Of a stretch of DNA of 46,081 bases, positions 34,362 to 43,141 are shown one piece after another. Position 1 is the stretch's first letter. Every line of letters starts with the position of its first letter. The notes under the pieces are model-generated. The model was not told the origin of the DNA. It saw nothing but the letters and a program-made list of their open reading frames with translations, and made no database searches. The DNA lies in NCBI GenBank assembly GCA_945609985.1, contig CALYZQ010000007.1, positions 1-46,081 on the forward strand. Reading direction: 5' to 3'. Position numbers and translations under genes: made by a program. The stretch is from an uncultured Lachnospiraceae bacterium. Lineage in GTDB: Bacteria > Bacillota > Clostridia > Lachnospirales > Lachnospiraceae.

Positions 34362-34485
34362 TTCCCAAATAACTCATTACCCCTCCCTCCTTTTATCCAT
34401 CGTTATTTCATAACATATAAATCCCTTTTTCCATGCTCCGTCTCACATAGCTCATTGTATCACTCCATATCCGCTTTTGTTGCAA

Positions 34486-34517
34486 GTTGTAATTTTTGAC
34501 GTTTTTTTGTAATATTT
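34486..34517 (-). promoter_or_regulatory. Putative LytTR operator upstream of the small ORF and SBP-B
   Basis: Minus-strand repeats ATTACAA at 20-bp spacing with the same A-rich centre (ACGTC in place of ACTGC). It lies just after the agrC terminator, so a new transcript should start here. Confidence 0.55.
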
Positions 34518-34523
34518 TGCAGA

Positions 34524-34552
34524 GAAAAATAAGCCGAGGCATCACCCCGGCT
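34524..34552 (-). terminator. Terminator of agrA-agrC
   Basis: Minus-strand stem AGCCGGGG and CCTCGGCT (one G-T pair) followed by TATTTTT. It includes the agrC stop codon and separates agrAC from the SBP transcripts. Confidence 0.85.
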
Positions 34553-35897
34553 CATTTTGACCATTCTCCAAAGTATATAAAATAATATCCACGTAAAAGA
34601 CTTGATTTTTAGCTTTCCAGCTGATTCCTCCTTTATATTTATCCACAATACCACGAATATTCTGTGTACCGATGCCATGCATCACAGTATTTTGTTTCGT
34701 TGTAGCCAACGCAAAAGCCTCTATCTGACTGCTGGTTCTTCCGTCTAAATGTCCGTCATAAGAATTCTCAACAGAAATCACCAAGTTCTTCATCCCGTAG
34801 GAAACCAACAGTGTAATAAAGCGCCCCTCCTCCGGTATCTTTTCGCAGGCTTCAACGGCATTATCCAAAAGGTTTCCCAGTAATATTACCATATCAAGCT
34901 CATTACTTTTCATCTCTCGTGGAGCAAGCATTTTCACTGTCATGACAATCCCTTTTGAGGCAGCATAACTTTTCTTTGCATCTATAATGGAATCAATTAC
35001 CATATTCCCGGAATCAACATCATTCAGACTCTTTTGATAATTAATACCGATACCGTTAATGTAATGGTTTATCTCTCTTAAGCTTTCCTGCGATGCGCTT
35101 CTTACTTCCCCTCTTCTGCACAATTCCTGCAACACATGGAAGTGATTATTCACATCATGACGGAAAGCATTTAATTCCGTCCTTGATTGCTGAATACTCT
35201 CATACCACTCCCCATATATCTGCACTTGCTTTTGATAGACTTTGGCTTCTGTCGCTATCCTGCTTTTTTCTGCCGAAACAGTATAAAAATAATAGCTCAA
35301 AAAATTGAGGCCTATCAGGATACACAATATAATTATCTTACCCACTGAAAAACTATCATGAATAATCATATCCAATGTCAAAATAGTCATTGCCACAAAA
35401 CAACTGACAGACACGCAAAAGATACCCAGCCAATTCTGTAAATTTGCCTGCAAATTAAGCCTTCGTCTACCTACAAGGAAAAACAGGCGGTAGCATATAA
35501 ACACCAGCATCTGATTCAGTATTAATATCTGGCCGGAAAGCATGGGATCAGACAAAAGCGAATCCATATCACGTACCTTCAACACCATTAATACACTAAC
35601 CAGAATGGCTTCAATCACATCAACAATTACTACGTAGGTTATGGTGACAAATATCCTTTTCTTCCATGAGCCCCTACACATTATGATTGCAATCATACAA
35701 AGAAGCAGGAGAAAAGAAAGGGCATTTACGGCAACATTATTAAAAATCCACGCTAGTCCCCTAGAAACCAACTCCAGTCCCAACCACCCACATACCATCC
35801 AATATATAGGTCGTCGAAAGCCCAGCAGTTCCTTCAGGTATACGGTAAATACCAGCATTTGCAGTACACCTACTACACAATTCATCAATATTTCCAT
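34542..35897 (-). CDS. agrC: AgrC-like sensor histidine kinase (GHKL/HPK10)
   Basis: A 451-residue quorum-sensing kinase. The N-terminal half (about 1-205) has six to seven hydrophobic helices, the AgrC peptide-sensing region. The cytoplasmic part has the H-box FRHDVNNHFHVL with His247, the N-box NLLDNAVEAC near 342, and HGIGTQNIRGIVDKY as the G-box. It lacks a separate HisKA domain, as usual for HPK10 kinases. GAGG precedes the ATG by 9 nt. It is 26 bp downstream of agrA. Its likely signal is the product of agrD/agrB about 4 kb away. Confidence 0.88.
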   Translation of the reverse strand: MEILMNCVVGVLQMLVFTVYLKELLGFRRPIYWMVCGWLGLELVSRGLAWIFNNVAVNALSFLLLLCMIAIIMCRGSWKKRIFVTITYVVIVDVIEAILVSVLMVLKVRDMDSLLSDPMLSGQILILNQMLVFICYRLFFLVGRRRLNLQANLQNWLGIFCVSVSCFVAMTILTLDMIIHDSFSVGKIIILCILIGLNFLSYYFYTVSAEKSRIATEAKVYQKQVQIYGEWYESIQQSRTELNAFRHDVNNHFHVLQELCRRGEVRSASQESLREINHYINGIGINYQKSLNDVDSGNMVIDSIIDAKKSYAASKGIVMTVKMLAPREMKSNELDMVILLGNLLDNAVEACEKIPEEGRFITLLVSYGMKNLVISVENSYDGHLDGRTSSQIEAFALATTKQNTVMHGIGTQNIRGIVDKYKGGISWKAKNQVFYVDIILYTLENGQNEPG

Positions 35898-35923
35898 GTT
35901 CGTCTTCCTCTGGTACTTTTCTA

Positions 35924-36610
35924 TTATTTTTTATACAGTTCGAACAATTTTTCCTGAACCGACTCTCTGTAGCTGCGACTGATATTTAACAATCCGTCAT
36001 AACCATCTATTTTCGCTGTTTCGCTATTAATTTCCCGCACATAAGTGGAATTGATTATCACTGATTGGCTAATCCGCCAAAAATTATTGCTCAACCGCTT
36101 TAGTTTCTCTTCCACCTGGTCCATCTTTCCGTAAAAAGCGACCTCTCCTTCTGTGGTAATCACACGGACTTTTCTCAAGTCACTCTCAATATAGAATATC
36201 TTCTTTAGCTCAACCCGCTTCATACCATGTCCTACATTAATCTCCCAGTAGGATGTGCTGTCACATCGCTTCGCCGCATGCTCAAACACCTTCTCCACCT
36301 CATCCTTTCGAAAGGGTTTCCGCAGAAATCCTATGGGCTGCACCTCAAACACCTCATACACGTATTGATGATGCCCTGTCATAAAAATCAATAAAAGCTC
36401 AGGATGCCGCTTTCTTAATTCTTTGGCCACCTCTATCCCGTTTGCATTGCCTAATTCAATATCCAAGAATACAATGTCAAAAAGGATTTCATCACTCTGG
36501 CACAAAAGAATATCCGCATCAACATAGGTATAAAGCTCTCCCTTGTCGCTCAAATAGCCTTTTATTTCATCCACAATCCGTCTTTCATCATCACATATTG
36601 CAATCTTCAT
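35924..36610 (-). CDS. agrA: LytTR response regulator, AgrA-like
   Basis: A 228-residue regulator. Receiver domain about 1-115 with Asp8-Asp9, phospho-acceptor Asp50 (IVFLDIELG), Thr near 78 and Lys97 region (FLRKPF). LytTR DNA-binding domain about 120-228 (MKRVELKKIFYIES, FWRISQSVIINSTYV). Upstream of agrC in the same unit, opposite to the Staphylococcus agrCA order. It is the probable activator at the three direct-repeat operators found at 30365-30398, 31972-32003 and 34486-34517. Confidence 0.9.
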   Translation of the reverse strand: MKIAICDDERRIVDEIKGYLSDKGELYTYVDADILLCQSDEILFDIVFLDIELGNANGIEVAKELRKRHPELLLIFMTGHHQYVYEVFEVQPIGFLRKPFRKDEVEKVFEHAAKRCDSTSYWEINVGHGMKRVELKKIFYIESDLRKVRVITTEGEVAFYGKMDQVEEKLKRLSNNFWRISQSVIINSTYVREINSETAKIDGYDGLLNISRSYRESVQEKLFELYKK

Positions 36611-36713
36611 CTTTTGTTCTCCGTAATGCCCTATATGTTATCCCTATAATACCACACGATAAAACGTATTTCCAGCAAATTACGGCAACATTTGGCCTGA
36701 TGTCAAAAATGAC

Positions 36714-36733
36714 CCGATTTATGATAAAATCGG
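36714..36733 (-). terminator. Weak terminator after the S8 peptidase gene
   Basis: A 7-bp stem CCGATTT/AAATCGG overlapping the stop codon, followed after GTCA by TTTTTG on the minus strand. Confidence 0.5.
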
Positions 36734-38482
36734 AATACTCTCTCCCACACAAAGCTTTCCCCAGCCCACTCTGCTGTCCGGGTATACCGCTATTCCCGGA
36801 AGGGGTCTTGCCCCACGTCTTAGATAAGCCTTAACCTTCTCCCCATACAGAAATAAATCATTCCCTTTGACAATGCCCCACTCCATCAAAAGTACGGCAC
36901 TTCCGCTTACAACAGGAGTGGCAAAGGAGGTTCCGGTGACAGTGGTATACCCTTCGTAAATATCCGGTGCCAGAATGTTTACCCCGGGGGCTACGATATC
37001 CGGTTTTGCAAGGCCTGCCGCCACAATACCGATGGTTCTTTCGTCATCCGCGTACCCCCTGCCGGAAAAGTCGGCATAGGCATCATAGGTACTGTCATAG
37101 GCCCCCACGGTAATCACCTTCGCGGCAGTTGAGGGAATGGTCAACGTTACCTGAGGTGTGGGGCGAAAGAAACCAGTTGTACTGTTTCGCACGGCACTGC
37201 CGGACAGATAGAGATAATACTGCCCTGTCACTACCGTCACCGGTTCCACCACGATGGTCCAGATTCCGCTGTTTATGTAGGGGCGCCCAACCGCTATCAT
37301 ATCCAGATAGATTTCCTGCGCCGCGGCATAGGGAGATGGTTCTCCCAGATACACTAAAATCCTTGTCTGTTCTAAGTCAAGTGTATATTTTCCCCCTTCA
37401 ATTGCAGTGGACAACTGCGCCTCCTGCCCTGACGGGGAACGCAATGTCAAACGGTACACATCACTGTAATTTTTCCAAAACTGGACACTTAAGGTCTGCT
37501 CATACTCTGCCACTGCCAGTTCTACACTTCGCTCATTAGCCACATTTCCCACAAAATGCCCCGCCGAATTTCCTTCATTTCCTGCACCCACGCATATAAC
37601 CGTTCTGCCGATTTCCGCCGCATTATCCAAAAAACGTTCCAAGAGAGAGCTTCCGTCGTGTGAGCCGTAATTGTTTCCAAAGCTTAGGTTGATTACAAGA
37701 GGCATTTGCAGTTCCGTAGCTTTACGCAAAGCATAAGTCACTCCACGCATAATCTCCGTTGTCCGAGGAAATCCATCCGTGTCCGTAATTCCCAGTTTTA
37801 CAATCAAAAGCTCCGCTCCCGTTGCCACACCGCCGTATGCCACGCTTGTACTTGCCGCAGCAATTCCTGCCACCGCTGTGCCGTGACCGCTCACATCCAT
37901 GCTTGGCACAAGCTCATATCGCTGCCTGTCATCCTCCGCTACAAGAGCCCGGTTAATCTGCTCTGCCGTAAATTCCACGCCGATGCGGAAGCCCTCCGGT
38001 GCTCTCTGACCATCTGTGGCACGCAGGGTTTGGTCCCACAGATAACGGATACGGGTATCACCGTTTGTATCCCTAAAATCCGTCCGCCTGTAATCAATGC
38101 CGGAATCCAAAATTGCAAGCAGTACTCCCTGTCCATTTAAAAAGGGCTCACGGGAGGTTACCTGTACGATACAGGAATCTTCCGTGGGCCCGATTTGCGA
38201 ATAAAAATAACGCTTTGGTTTTTCCACATATTCAATTTCCGGAAGCTCGGACACAAGCTCCACAAGCTGCTGCGGCACCGTCAGTATGGCATAGCCTGCA
38301 ATCAAATACTCAACCTCAACTCCTAAGCTTTCCAACGCATCTAAACTTCCGTTGTATTTCACAATCAACTCCCAGGTGCGGTTCTGACTGTTAAAGCCTA
38401 TATTTAAGGTATCCGTCTGCTCTCTTTCCTCCTGCGGTGTCTCAAGCGCAAGATTTAGTAAAACCTCTAATTTGGGATTCAT
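36719..38482 (-). CDS. Subtilisin-like serine peptidase (S8), Csp-like
   Basis: A 587-residue S8 peptidase with an intact catalytic triad: Asp126 (LLAILDSGID), His200 (VSGHGTAVAG) and Ser519 (GTSFATP), plus the oxyanion Asn in VGAGNEGN. No signal peptide. The N-terminal 95 residues look like a propeptide, and an insertion of about 140 residues sits between the Asn and Ser motifs, as in the clostridial Csp group. Csp proteases activate cortex lytic enzymes during spore germination, but non-spore members exist. It precedes agrA on the same strand with a weak terminator between, so a link to autoinducer processing is possible but unproven. Confidence 0.8.
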   Translation of the reverse strand: MNPKLEVLLNLALETPQEEREQTDTLNIGFNSQNRTWELIVKYNGSLDALESLGVEVEYLIAGYAILTVPQQLVELVSELPEIEYVEKPKRYFYSQIGPTEDSCIVQVTSREPFLNGQGVLLAILDSGIDYRRTDFRDTNGDTRIRYLWDQTLRATDGQRAPEGFRIGVEFTAEQINRALVAEDDRQRYELVPSMDVSGHGTAVAGIAAASTSVAYGGVATGAELLIVKLGITDTDGFPRTTEIMRGVTYALRKATELQMPLVINLSFGNNYGSHDGSSLLERFLDNAAEIGRTVICVGAGNEGNSAGHFVGNVANERSVELAVAEYEQTLSVQFWKNYSDVYRLTLRSPSGQEAQLSTAIEGGKYTLDLEQTRILVYLGEPSPYAAAQEIYLDMIAVGRPYINSGIWTIVVEPVTVVTGQYYLYLSGSAVRNSTTGFFRPTPQVTLTIPSTAAKVITVGAYDSTYDAYADFSGRGYADDERTIGIVAAGLAKPDIVAPGVNILAPDIYEGYTTVTGTSFATPVVSGSAVLLMEWGIVKGNDLFLYGEKVKAYLRRGARPLPGIAVYPDSRVGWGKLCVGESIPILS

Positions 38483-38548
38483 TTACGCCACCATGCAAAC
38501 ATCTTATAGTGAATATATGCACGTAACACACATGAAATGCCCTATCAT

Positions 38549-39844
38549 CTATTCCTTCCAAAACCCTTCAAATACCTTCACAGCATATGCCGTGTCCTTC
38601 GCCCCTGCAGTTTCCACCGCAGAATGCATGGCAAGCTGGGGCAGGCCGATATCTACACCGGATACCGACACATGGGAGGTAGCAATATTTCCTAAAGTGG
38701 AGCCTCCTGCCACATCAGAACGGTTTGCATAGGTCTGGAAGGGTACGCCTGCCTGTCTGCAAAGCTGCTTCATTCTTGCTGCAGACACTGCATCAGTCAT
38801 GTAGCGTTGTCCGCCGTGATACTTAATGACAATACCTCCGTTTAAGTGAGGACGGTTGGTAGGGTCCGCTTTCTCCGGGTGATTGGGATGTACCGCATGG
38901 GCATTGTCCGCAGAAATAAGAAAGCTGTCTGCCAGCCATTGTAAATAGGTCGTTTTGCTTACCTTAAGTCCCTCTGCAATACGCCACAAAACATCCTCCA
39001 AAAAGGTGGAGTCCGCTCCCTGGGCGGTAGCACTTCCCACCTCTTCATTGTCAAAAACGGCACAAATATTGATATATTCCTTGGGTACAGCTTCCGAAAA
39101 TGCCTTTACAGCCGCATACACGCATTGCAAGTCATCCAATCTGGGAGACAATACAAATTCCCCCTTTTCTCCGATGAGCCTGCCCTTTTCTCTCACATAT
39201 AAAAACAAATCCTGCCCCAAGATACCTGATGGCTTTACATCTGCCTCCTTGGCAAGCCCCTTTAACAAAGCACCTTTTCCCTTGCTTTCCTTCGCATCCG
39301 CAAACAGGGGCAGCATATCAATTTGAGGATTGTATTCTACACCCTTGTTCATATCACGATTCATATGAATTGCCAGGTTGGGAATGACCAAAAGGTCCTT
39401 GTCGATATTGACCAGCTTAGTCGAAATAGCTTTCTCTTCTTCAGCATATACAGCCAACCGGCCTGCTACAGAGAGCGCTCTGTCCAGCCAGGTTGACAGA
39501 ATCATCCCGCCGTATTTTTCTGTGTTTAGCTTTACATAGTGCTCCTCCACAACCATCTCCGGTGCTTCCTTCACCTTAAAGGTAGGAGAATCACTGTGGG
39601 TTGCCACAATATGATACCCCTTTATCTCTTCCGTATCAGGCATCCAAAATGCTATCAGGGAGGAATCGTTGCGCACCACATAGTATCCCTTCCCCGCCTC
39701 AAGCTGCCAGTCCTCTTTCTCCTCTAACGCAAGAAAGCCCTGCTTAACAAGGCTTTTTTGTACATTGTCAATCGCGTGATAACAGCTGGGACTCTTCTCT
39801 ATAAATTCCAGCATTTCTTTGGTATACTTCATATATTCTTTCAA
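38549..39844 (-). CDS. M18 family aminopeptidase
   Basis: A 431-residue zinc aminopeptidase of the M18 (aspartyl aminopeptidase) family, removing acidic or neutral N-terminal residues in the cytoplasm. Metal and active-site motifs: VATHSDSPTFKVK, SPRLDDLQCVYA, FDNEEVGSATAQGADS and ADNAHAVHPNHPEKADP, then YHGGQRYMTDAVSAA. Start codon TTG at 39844 with GGAGG 9 nt upstream, located right after manA, so it is part of that transcript. A possible alternative ATG is four codons later. Confidence 0.9.
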   Translation of the reverse strand: MKEYMKYTKEMLEFIEKSPSCYHAIDNVQKSLVKQGFLALEEKEDWQLEAGKGYYVVRNDSSLIAFWMPDTEEIKGYHIVATHSDSPTFKVKEAPEMVVEEHYVKLNTEKYGGMILSTWLDRALSVAGRLAVYAEEEKAISTKLVNIDKDLLVIPNLAIHMNRDMNKGVEYNPQIDMLPLFADAKESKGKGALLKGLAKEADVKPSGILGQDLFLYVREKGRLIGEKGEFVLSPRLDDLQCVYAAVKAFSEAVPKEYINICAVFDNEEVGSATAQGADSTFLEDVLWRIAEGLKVSKTTYLQWLADSFLISADNAHAVHPNHPEKADPTNRPHLNGGIVIKYHGGQRYMTDAVSAARMKQLCRQAGVPFQTYANRSDVAGGSTLGNIATSHVSVSGVDIGLPQLAMHSAVETAGAKDTAYAVKVFEGFWKE

Positions 39845-39860
39845 AATTTTATGCCTCCCG

Positions 39861-40847
39861 CTAACAACACACTTTTAAAAACTGCCCCTTACCGGTCACT
39901 GTAATCTCACCTGTATTGGCCGGCAAAAACACACAGTCTCCCTTTTTCACTGCAAGTTCTCCTATCTGCAGCTCTCCGTCCAAAATCAAAAACACCTGAA
40001 AGGAGGTATCTTCCACTATACAGTGATAGCTATGACTTACCAATATTCTGTCCACCTGAAAATACTCACAACGGCATAATATCTCAGAAGCAGAGCCCTT
40101 CTGATAGCGCATCACACGCATCTGCGGTCTCACCACAGGCTGTTCCTTCCGATTCAGTACATCACAGGCTTTATCTATATGAAGTGGTCTTCTCTCTCCA
40201 TTTTTATCCACTCTACCATAGTCGTACAATCTGTAGGTAACATTGGAGCACTGCTGAATTTCCGCAAGCAGTACCCCCTGCCCGATAGCATGCACTGTTC
40301 CGGGATGTAGCATAAACACATCATCCTTCTTTACGGGAATGCGATGCAGATGCTTGGAAATCGTGCCCTCCTCCAGACTTTTACGAAGCATCTCCTCCGT
40401 AATATCATGAGAAAAACCATACACCAGCGTTGCTCCGGGCTCAGCATCCAGCACATACCACATCTCAGTCTTTCCGGGTTGTCCTTCTACGCTCATGGCA
40501 TAAGCATCATTCGGATGTACCTGTATGGACAAATCCTTTGCCGCATCAATAAACTTGATAAGCACCGGCAAGCCCTCTTCCCCCCTTGGATGACTCCCCA
40601 GCATGTGCGGATTTTCTTTGAGCACCTCAGACAGCAGACGTCCGGCAAAGCAACCTGATGCCACCATATTCACCCCGTCCGGATGTGTGGAGCATTCCCA
40701 TGTCTCCGCCAGAGGATAAAGCTCAATCTGCTTCCCAAACTCCTTCCGCAGACGTTCTCCACCCCATAGGTAATCCTTACCTACAGGTGCAAGCAAAAAG
40801 GGGCTATTCAGTTGTGCTTGACTCAAACTTCTGCTTGTCATTGACAT
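39861..40847 (-). CDS. manA: Mannose-6-phosphate isomerase, class I
   Basis: Interconverts fructose 6-phosphate and mannose 6-phosphate, feeding GDP-mannose synthesis. A 328-residue cupin enzyme with motifs YLWGGERLRKEFG, LAETWECSTHPDG, zinc-site LSIQVHPNDAYA and GKTEMWYVLD, and HPGTVHAIGQG. It overlaps the end of manC by 44 bp. Start ATG 40847 has AGGAAAAG upstream; a second ATG two codons later is equally possible. Confidence 0.92.
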   Translation of the reverse strand: MSMTSRSLSQAQLNSPFLLAPVGKDYLWGGERLRKEFGKQIELYPLAETWECSTHPDGVNMVASGCFAGRLLSEVLKENPHMLGSHPRGEEGLPVLIKFIDAAKDLSIQVHPNDAYAMSVEGQPGKTEMWYVLDAEPGATLVYGFSHDITEEMLRKSLEEGTISKHLHRIPVKKDDVFMLHPGTVHAIGQGVLLAEIQQCSNVTYRLYDYGRVDKNGERRPLHIDKACDVLNRKEQPVVRPQMRVMRYQKGSASEILCRCEYFQVDRILVSHSYHCIVEDTSFQVFLILDGELQIGELAVKKGDCVFLPANTGEITVTGKGQFLKVCC

Positions 40848-42126
40848 CTATATCTTTTCCTAACTGCACCTCAATTATTTTAAGCTCCGTATCTGCTATC
40901 ACGGTATGTTTACAGCCTGCTGCCATGGTAATCACATCACCGGGATATACCACCTGCTCCATTCCATCCACAATGGTTCTACCCTTACCGCTCATTATGG
41001 TCCAAACCTCATCCCTGTGCTCATGACTGTGATAATGAAGCTTGTGTCCGGGTAACAACACAATCTTAATGGTCATGCTGTCCTCCTGCACATCCAGTAC
41101 CGTAAAGCTTCCCCATGACTTCTCCGCATACATGACCTGTCCGGTCATCTCATCCACAAAGGGCTTGATATAACTGCTCTGCTCTTTATCGGAAATCAAA
41201 ATACCGTCACCGCTGGCAGCAATCACCATATCCTTACAGCCCATGCACAAAATCGGAATGTTCAGTTCATTGACCACATGAGTATTCTCACAGGTCTCAT
41301 TCATCATCACTCTTCCCAAGGTGTTTTCATCCATGGCTTCCGTGAAGGTATTCCAGGTTCCCAGATCCTTCCACTCACCATGGTACCTGAGTACCTGAAT
41401 CTCTTTTTCGTGCTCTACCACTGCGTAATCAAAGCTGATTTTCTTAAGTGTGGAATATTTTTCATATAAATCATAGTAATCTGTAAACTCTATCAGTTCA
41501 TGGGCTCTGTCAAGCAGGTAGCCCAACTTAAAAGCAAAAACGCCTCCGTTCCATAGAGCACCCTGAGAAATGTACTGCTTTGCAGTTTCCACATCAGGCT
41601 TTTCCTTAAAGGTAGACACATAACTTACCTGCTGCCCTGTCTTAGGAATAATATAGCCGTATTTTTCGCTTGGATAGGTGGGTTCAATTCCCATCAGGGT
41701 CAGGTTGGCAGCGCCTTCCTCTGCCAATCTTGCAAGCTCCTTCAAGACTTCAAAATAGGAGTCCTGCACATAGGGGTCAACAGGGCATACCACTATCGCT
41801 TCTTCTCTGGAAACCCGCTTTACATCCTGCAAATAAGCCGCTGCCAGACAAATGGCGGGAAAGGTATCTCTTCTGTCAGGCTCCACACATACATTGACCT
41901 TATCACCCAACTGGTTCTTAATGGCACTCACCTGCTTTTTGCCGGTGGCAATGGTCACACTGGCATCCTTATCCACCGTTACAATCTGGCGGTACACACG
42001 CATAAGCATGGATTCCAGTTCATCCTCACCATTCTGGAAAATTTTGATAAACTGCTTGGAGCGCACATCATTTGACAAAGGCCAAAGACGTTTGCCGCTT
42101 CCTCCGGAAAGTAAAATAATATTCAT
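40804..42126 (-). CDS. manC: Mannose-1-phosphate guanylyltransferase
   Basis: Makes GDP-mannose from mannose 1-phosphate and GTP. 440 residues: N-terminal nucleotidyltransferase with LLSGGSGKRLWPLSND and KQFIKIF, central VCPVDPYVQDSYF and FKEKPDVETAKQYI, and a C-terminal cupin (LLPGHKLHYHSHEHRDEVW, about 365-430). The cupin lies after a domain typical of ManC/CpsB; isomerase activity is supplied separately by manA. No phosphomannomutase gene is in the cluster, so mannose 1-phosphate must come from elsewhere. Confidence 0.93.
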   Translation of the reverse strand: MNIILLSGGSGKRLWPLSNDVRSKQFIKIFQNGEDELESMLMRVYRQIVTVDKDASVTIATGKKQVSAIKNQLGDKVNVCVEPDRRDTFPAICLAAAYLQDVKRVSREEAIVVCPVDPYVQDSYFEVLKELARLAEEGAANLTLMGIEPTYPSEKYGYIIPKTGQQVSYVSTFKEKPDVETAKQYISQGALWNGGVFAFKLGYLLDRAHELIEFTDYYDLYEKYSTLKKISFDYAVVEHEKEIQVLRYHGEWKDLGTWNTFTEAMDENTLGRVMMNETCENTHVVNELNIPILCMGCKDMVIAASGDGILISDKEQSSYIKPFVDEMTGQVMYAEKSWGSFTVLDVQEDSMTIKIVLLPGHKLHYHSHEHRDEVWTIMSGKGRTIVDGMEQVVYPGDVITMAAGCKHTVIADTELKIIEVQLGKDIDVNDKQKFESSTTE

Positions 42127-42132
42127 AATAAA

Positions 42133-43086
42133 TTACCTTTCTGCCCTCATGGGATTATTCAAAAAGTCATCATATGCCAATCGGATGCCATCTTCCAACT
42201 CGGTCGTATATTTATATCCGAGGCGCTCCAGCTTGCTGACATCCAAAAGCTTTCTGGGAGTACCGTCAGGCTTGGTAGTATCCCAGGTTATTTTTCCTGT
42301 GTAACCTACCACCCTGGCCACCATCTCCGCAATTTCCTTTATGGTATGCTCCTTGCCGGTACCAAGATTTACGGTCTCGTCTCCGCTGTAGGTATTCATC
42401 AGATAGACACAGGCATCTGCCAAATCATCCACGTACATCATCTCACGGAGAGGCGTTCCTGTTCCCCAGCAGGCAACCTCGCTAAGGCCTGCCTCCTTTG
42501 CCTCATGAAAACGACGAATCATTGCAGGCAGCAAATGACTGTGGGTAGGATGATAATTATCATTCGGTCCATACAAATTGGTAGGCATAACACTGATATA
42601 ATCCGTGCCGTACTGCTGATTTAAGTATGCACAATATTTCAGTCCGGAAATCTTTGCAAGCGCATAGGCCTCATTGGTCTGTTCCAGTTCTGAAGTCAGC
42701 AGACAATCCTCCTTCATGGGCTGTGGTGCCAAACGGGGATAAATACAACTGCTTCCTAAAAACAAAAGCTTTTTGCAGCCATTTTGCCATGCAGAATGAA
42801 TCACATTCATCTCCATGGTCATGTTCTCATACATAAAATCAGCCTGCGCCTGGGAATTTGCCATGATGCCTCCCACCTTTGCTGCAGCAAGGAAAACATA
42901 ATCCGGTTTTTCCTCTGCAAAAAACTGTTCTACCTCTTGCTGTCTGCAAAGATTTAACTCCTTGTGGGTTCTGGTAACAATATTCGTATAACCATTCTTT
43001 GCAAGGGCTCTGCAAATGGCACTTCCCACCATGCCTCTATGTCCTGCCACATATATTTTGGCATCTTTCTCCATCATATCTGTCAT
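42133..43086 (-). CDS. fcl: GDP-L-fucose synthase
   Basis: Epimerises and reduces GDP-4-keto-6-deoxymannose to GDP-L-fucose with NADPH. A 317-residue SDR-fold protein with VAGHRGMVGSA (NADP binding), SSCIYP, the Tyr-Lys pair in NEAYALAKISG, and PTNLYGPNDN. AAAGGAT precedes the ATG. It follows gmd by 55 bp in the same direction and precedes manC by 6 bp. Confidence 0.94.
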   Translation of the reverse strand: MTDMMEKDAKIYVAGHRGMVGSAICRALAKNGYTNIVTRTHKELNLCRQQEVEQFFAEEKPDYVFLAAAKVGGIMANSQAQADFMYENMTMEMNVIHSAWQNGCKKLLFLGSSCIYPRLAPQPMKEDCLLTSELEQTNEAYALAKISGLKYCAYLNQQYGTDYISVMPTNLYGPNDNYHPTHSHLLPAMIRRFHEAKEAGLSEVACWGTGTPLREMMYVDDLADACVYLMNTYSGDETVNLGTGKEHTIKEIAEMVARVVGYTGKITWDTTKPDGTPRKLLDVSKLERLGYKYTTELEDGIRLAYDDFLNNPMRAER

Positions 43087-43141
43087 GTATCCTTTCCGGT
43101 TCCTGTTTTGAATTCTTCTCGCCCGTTATCACAGGTAAGCA

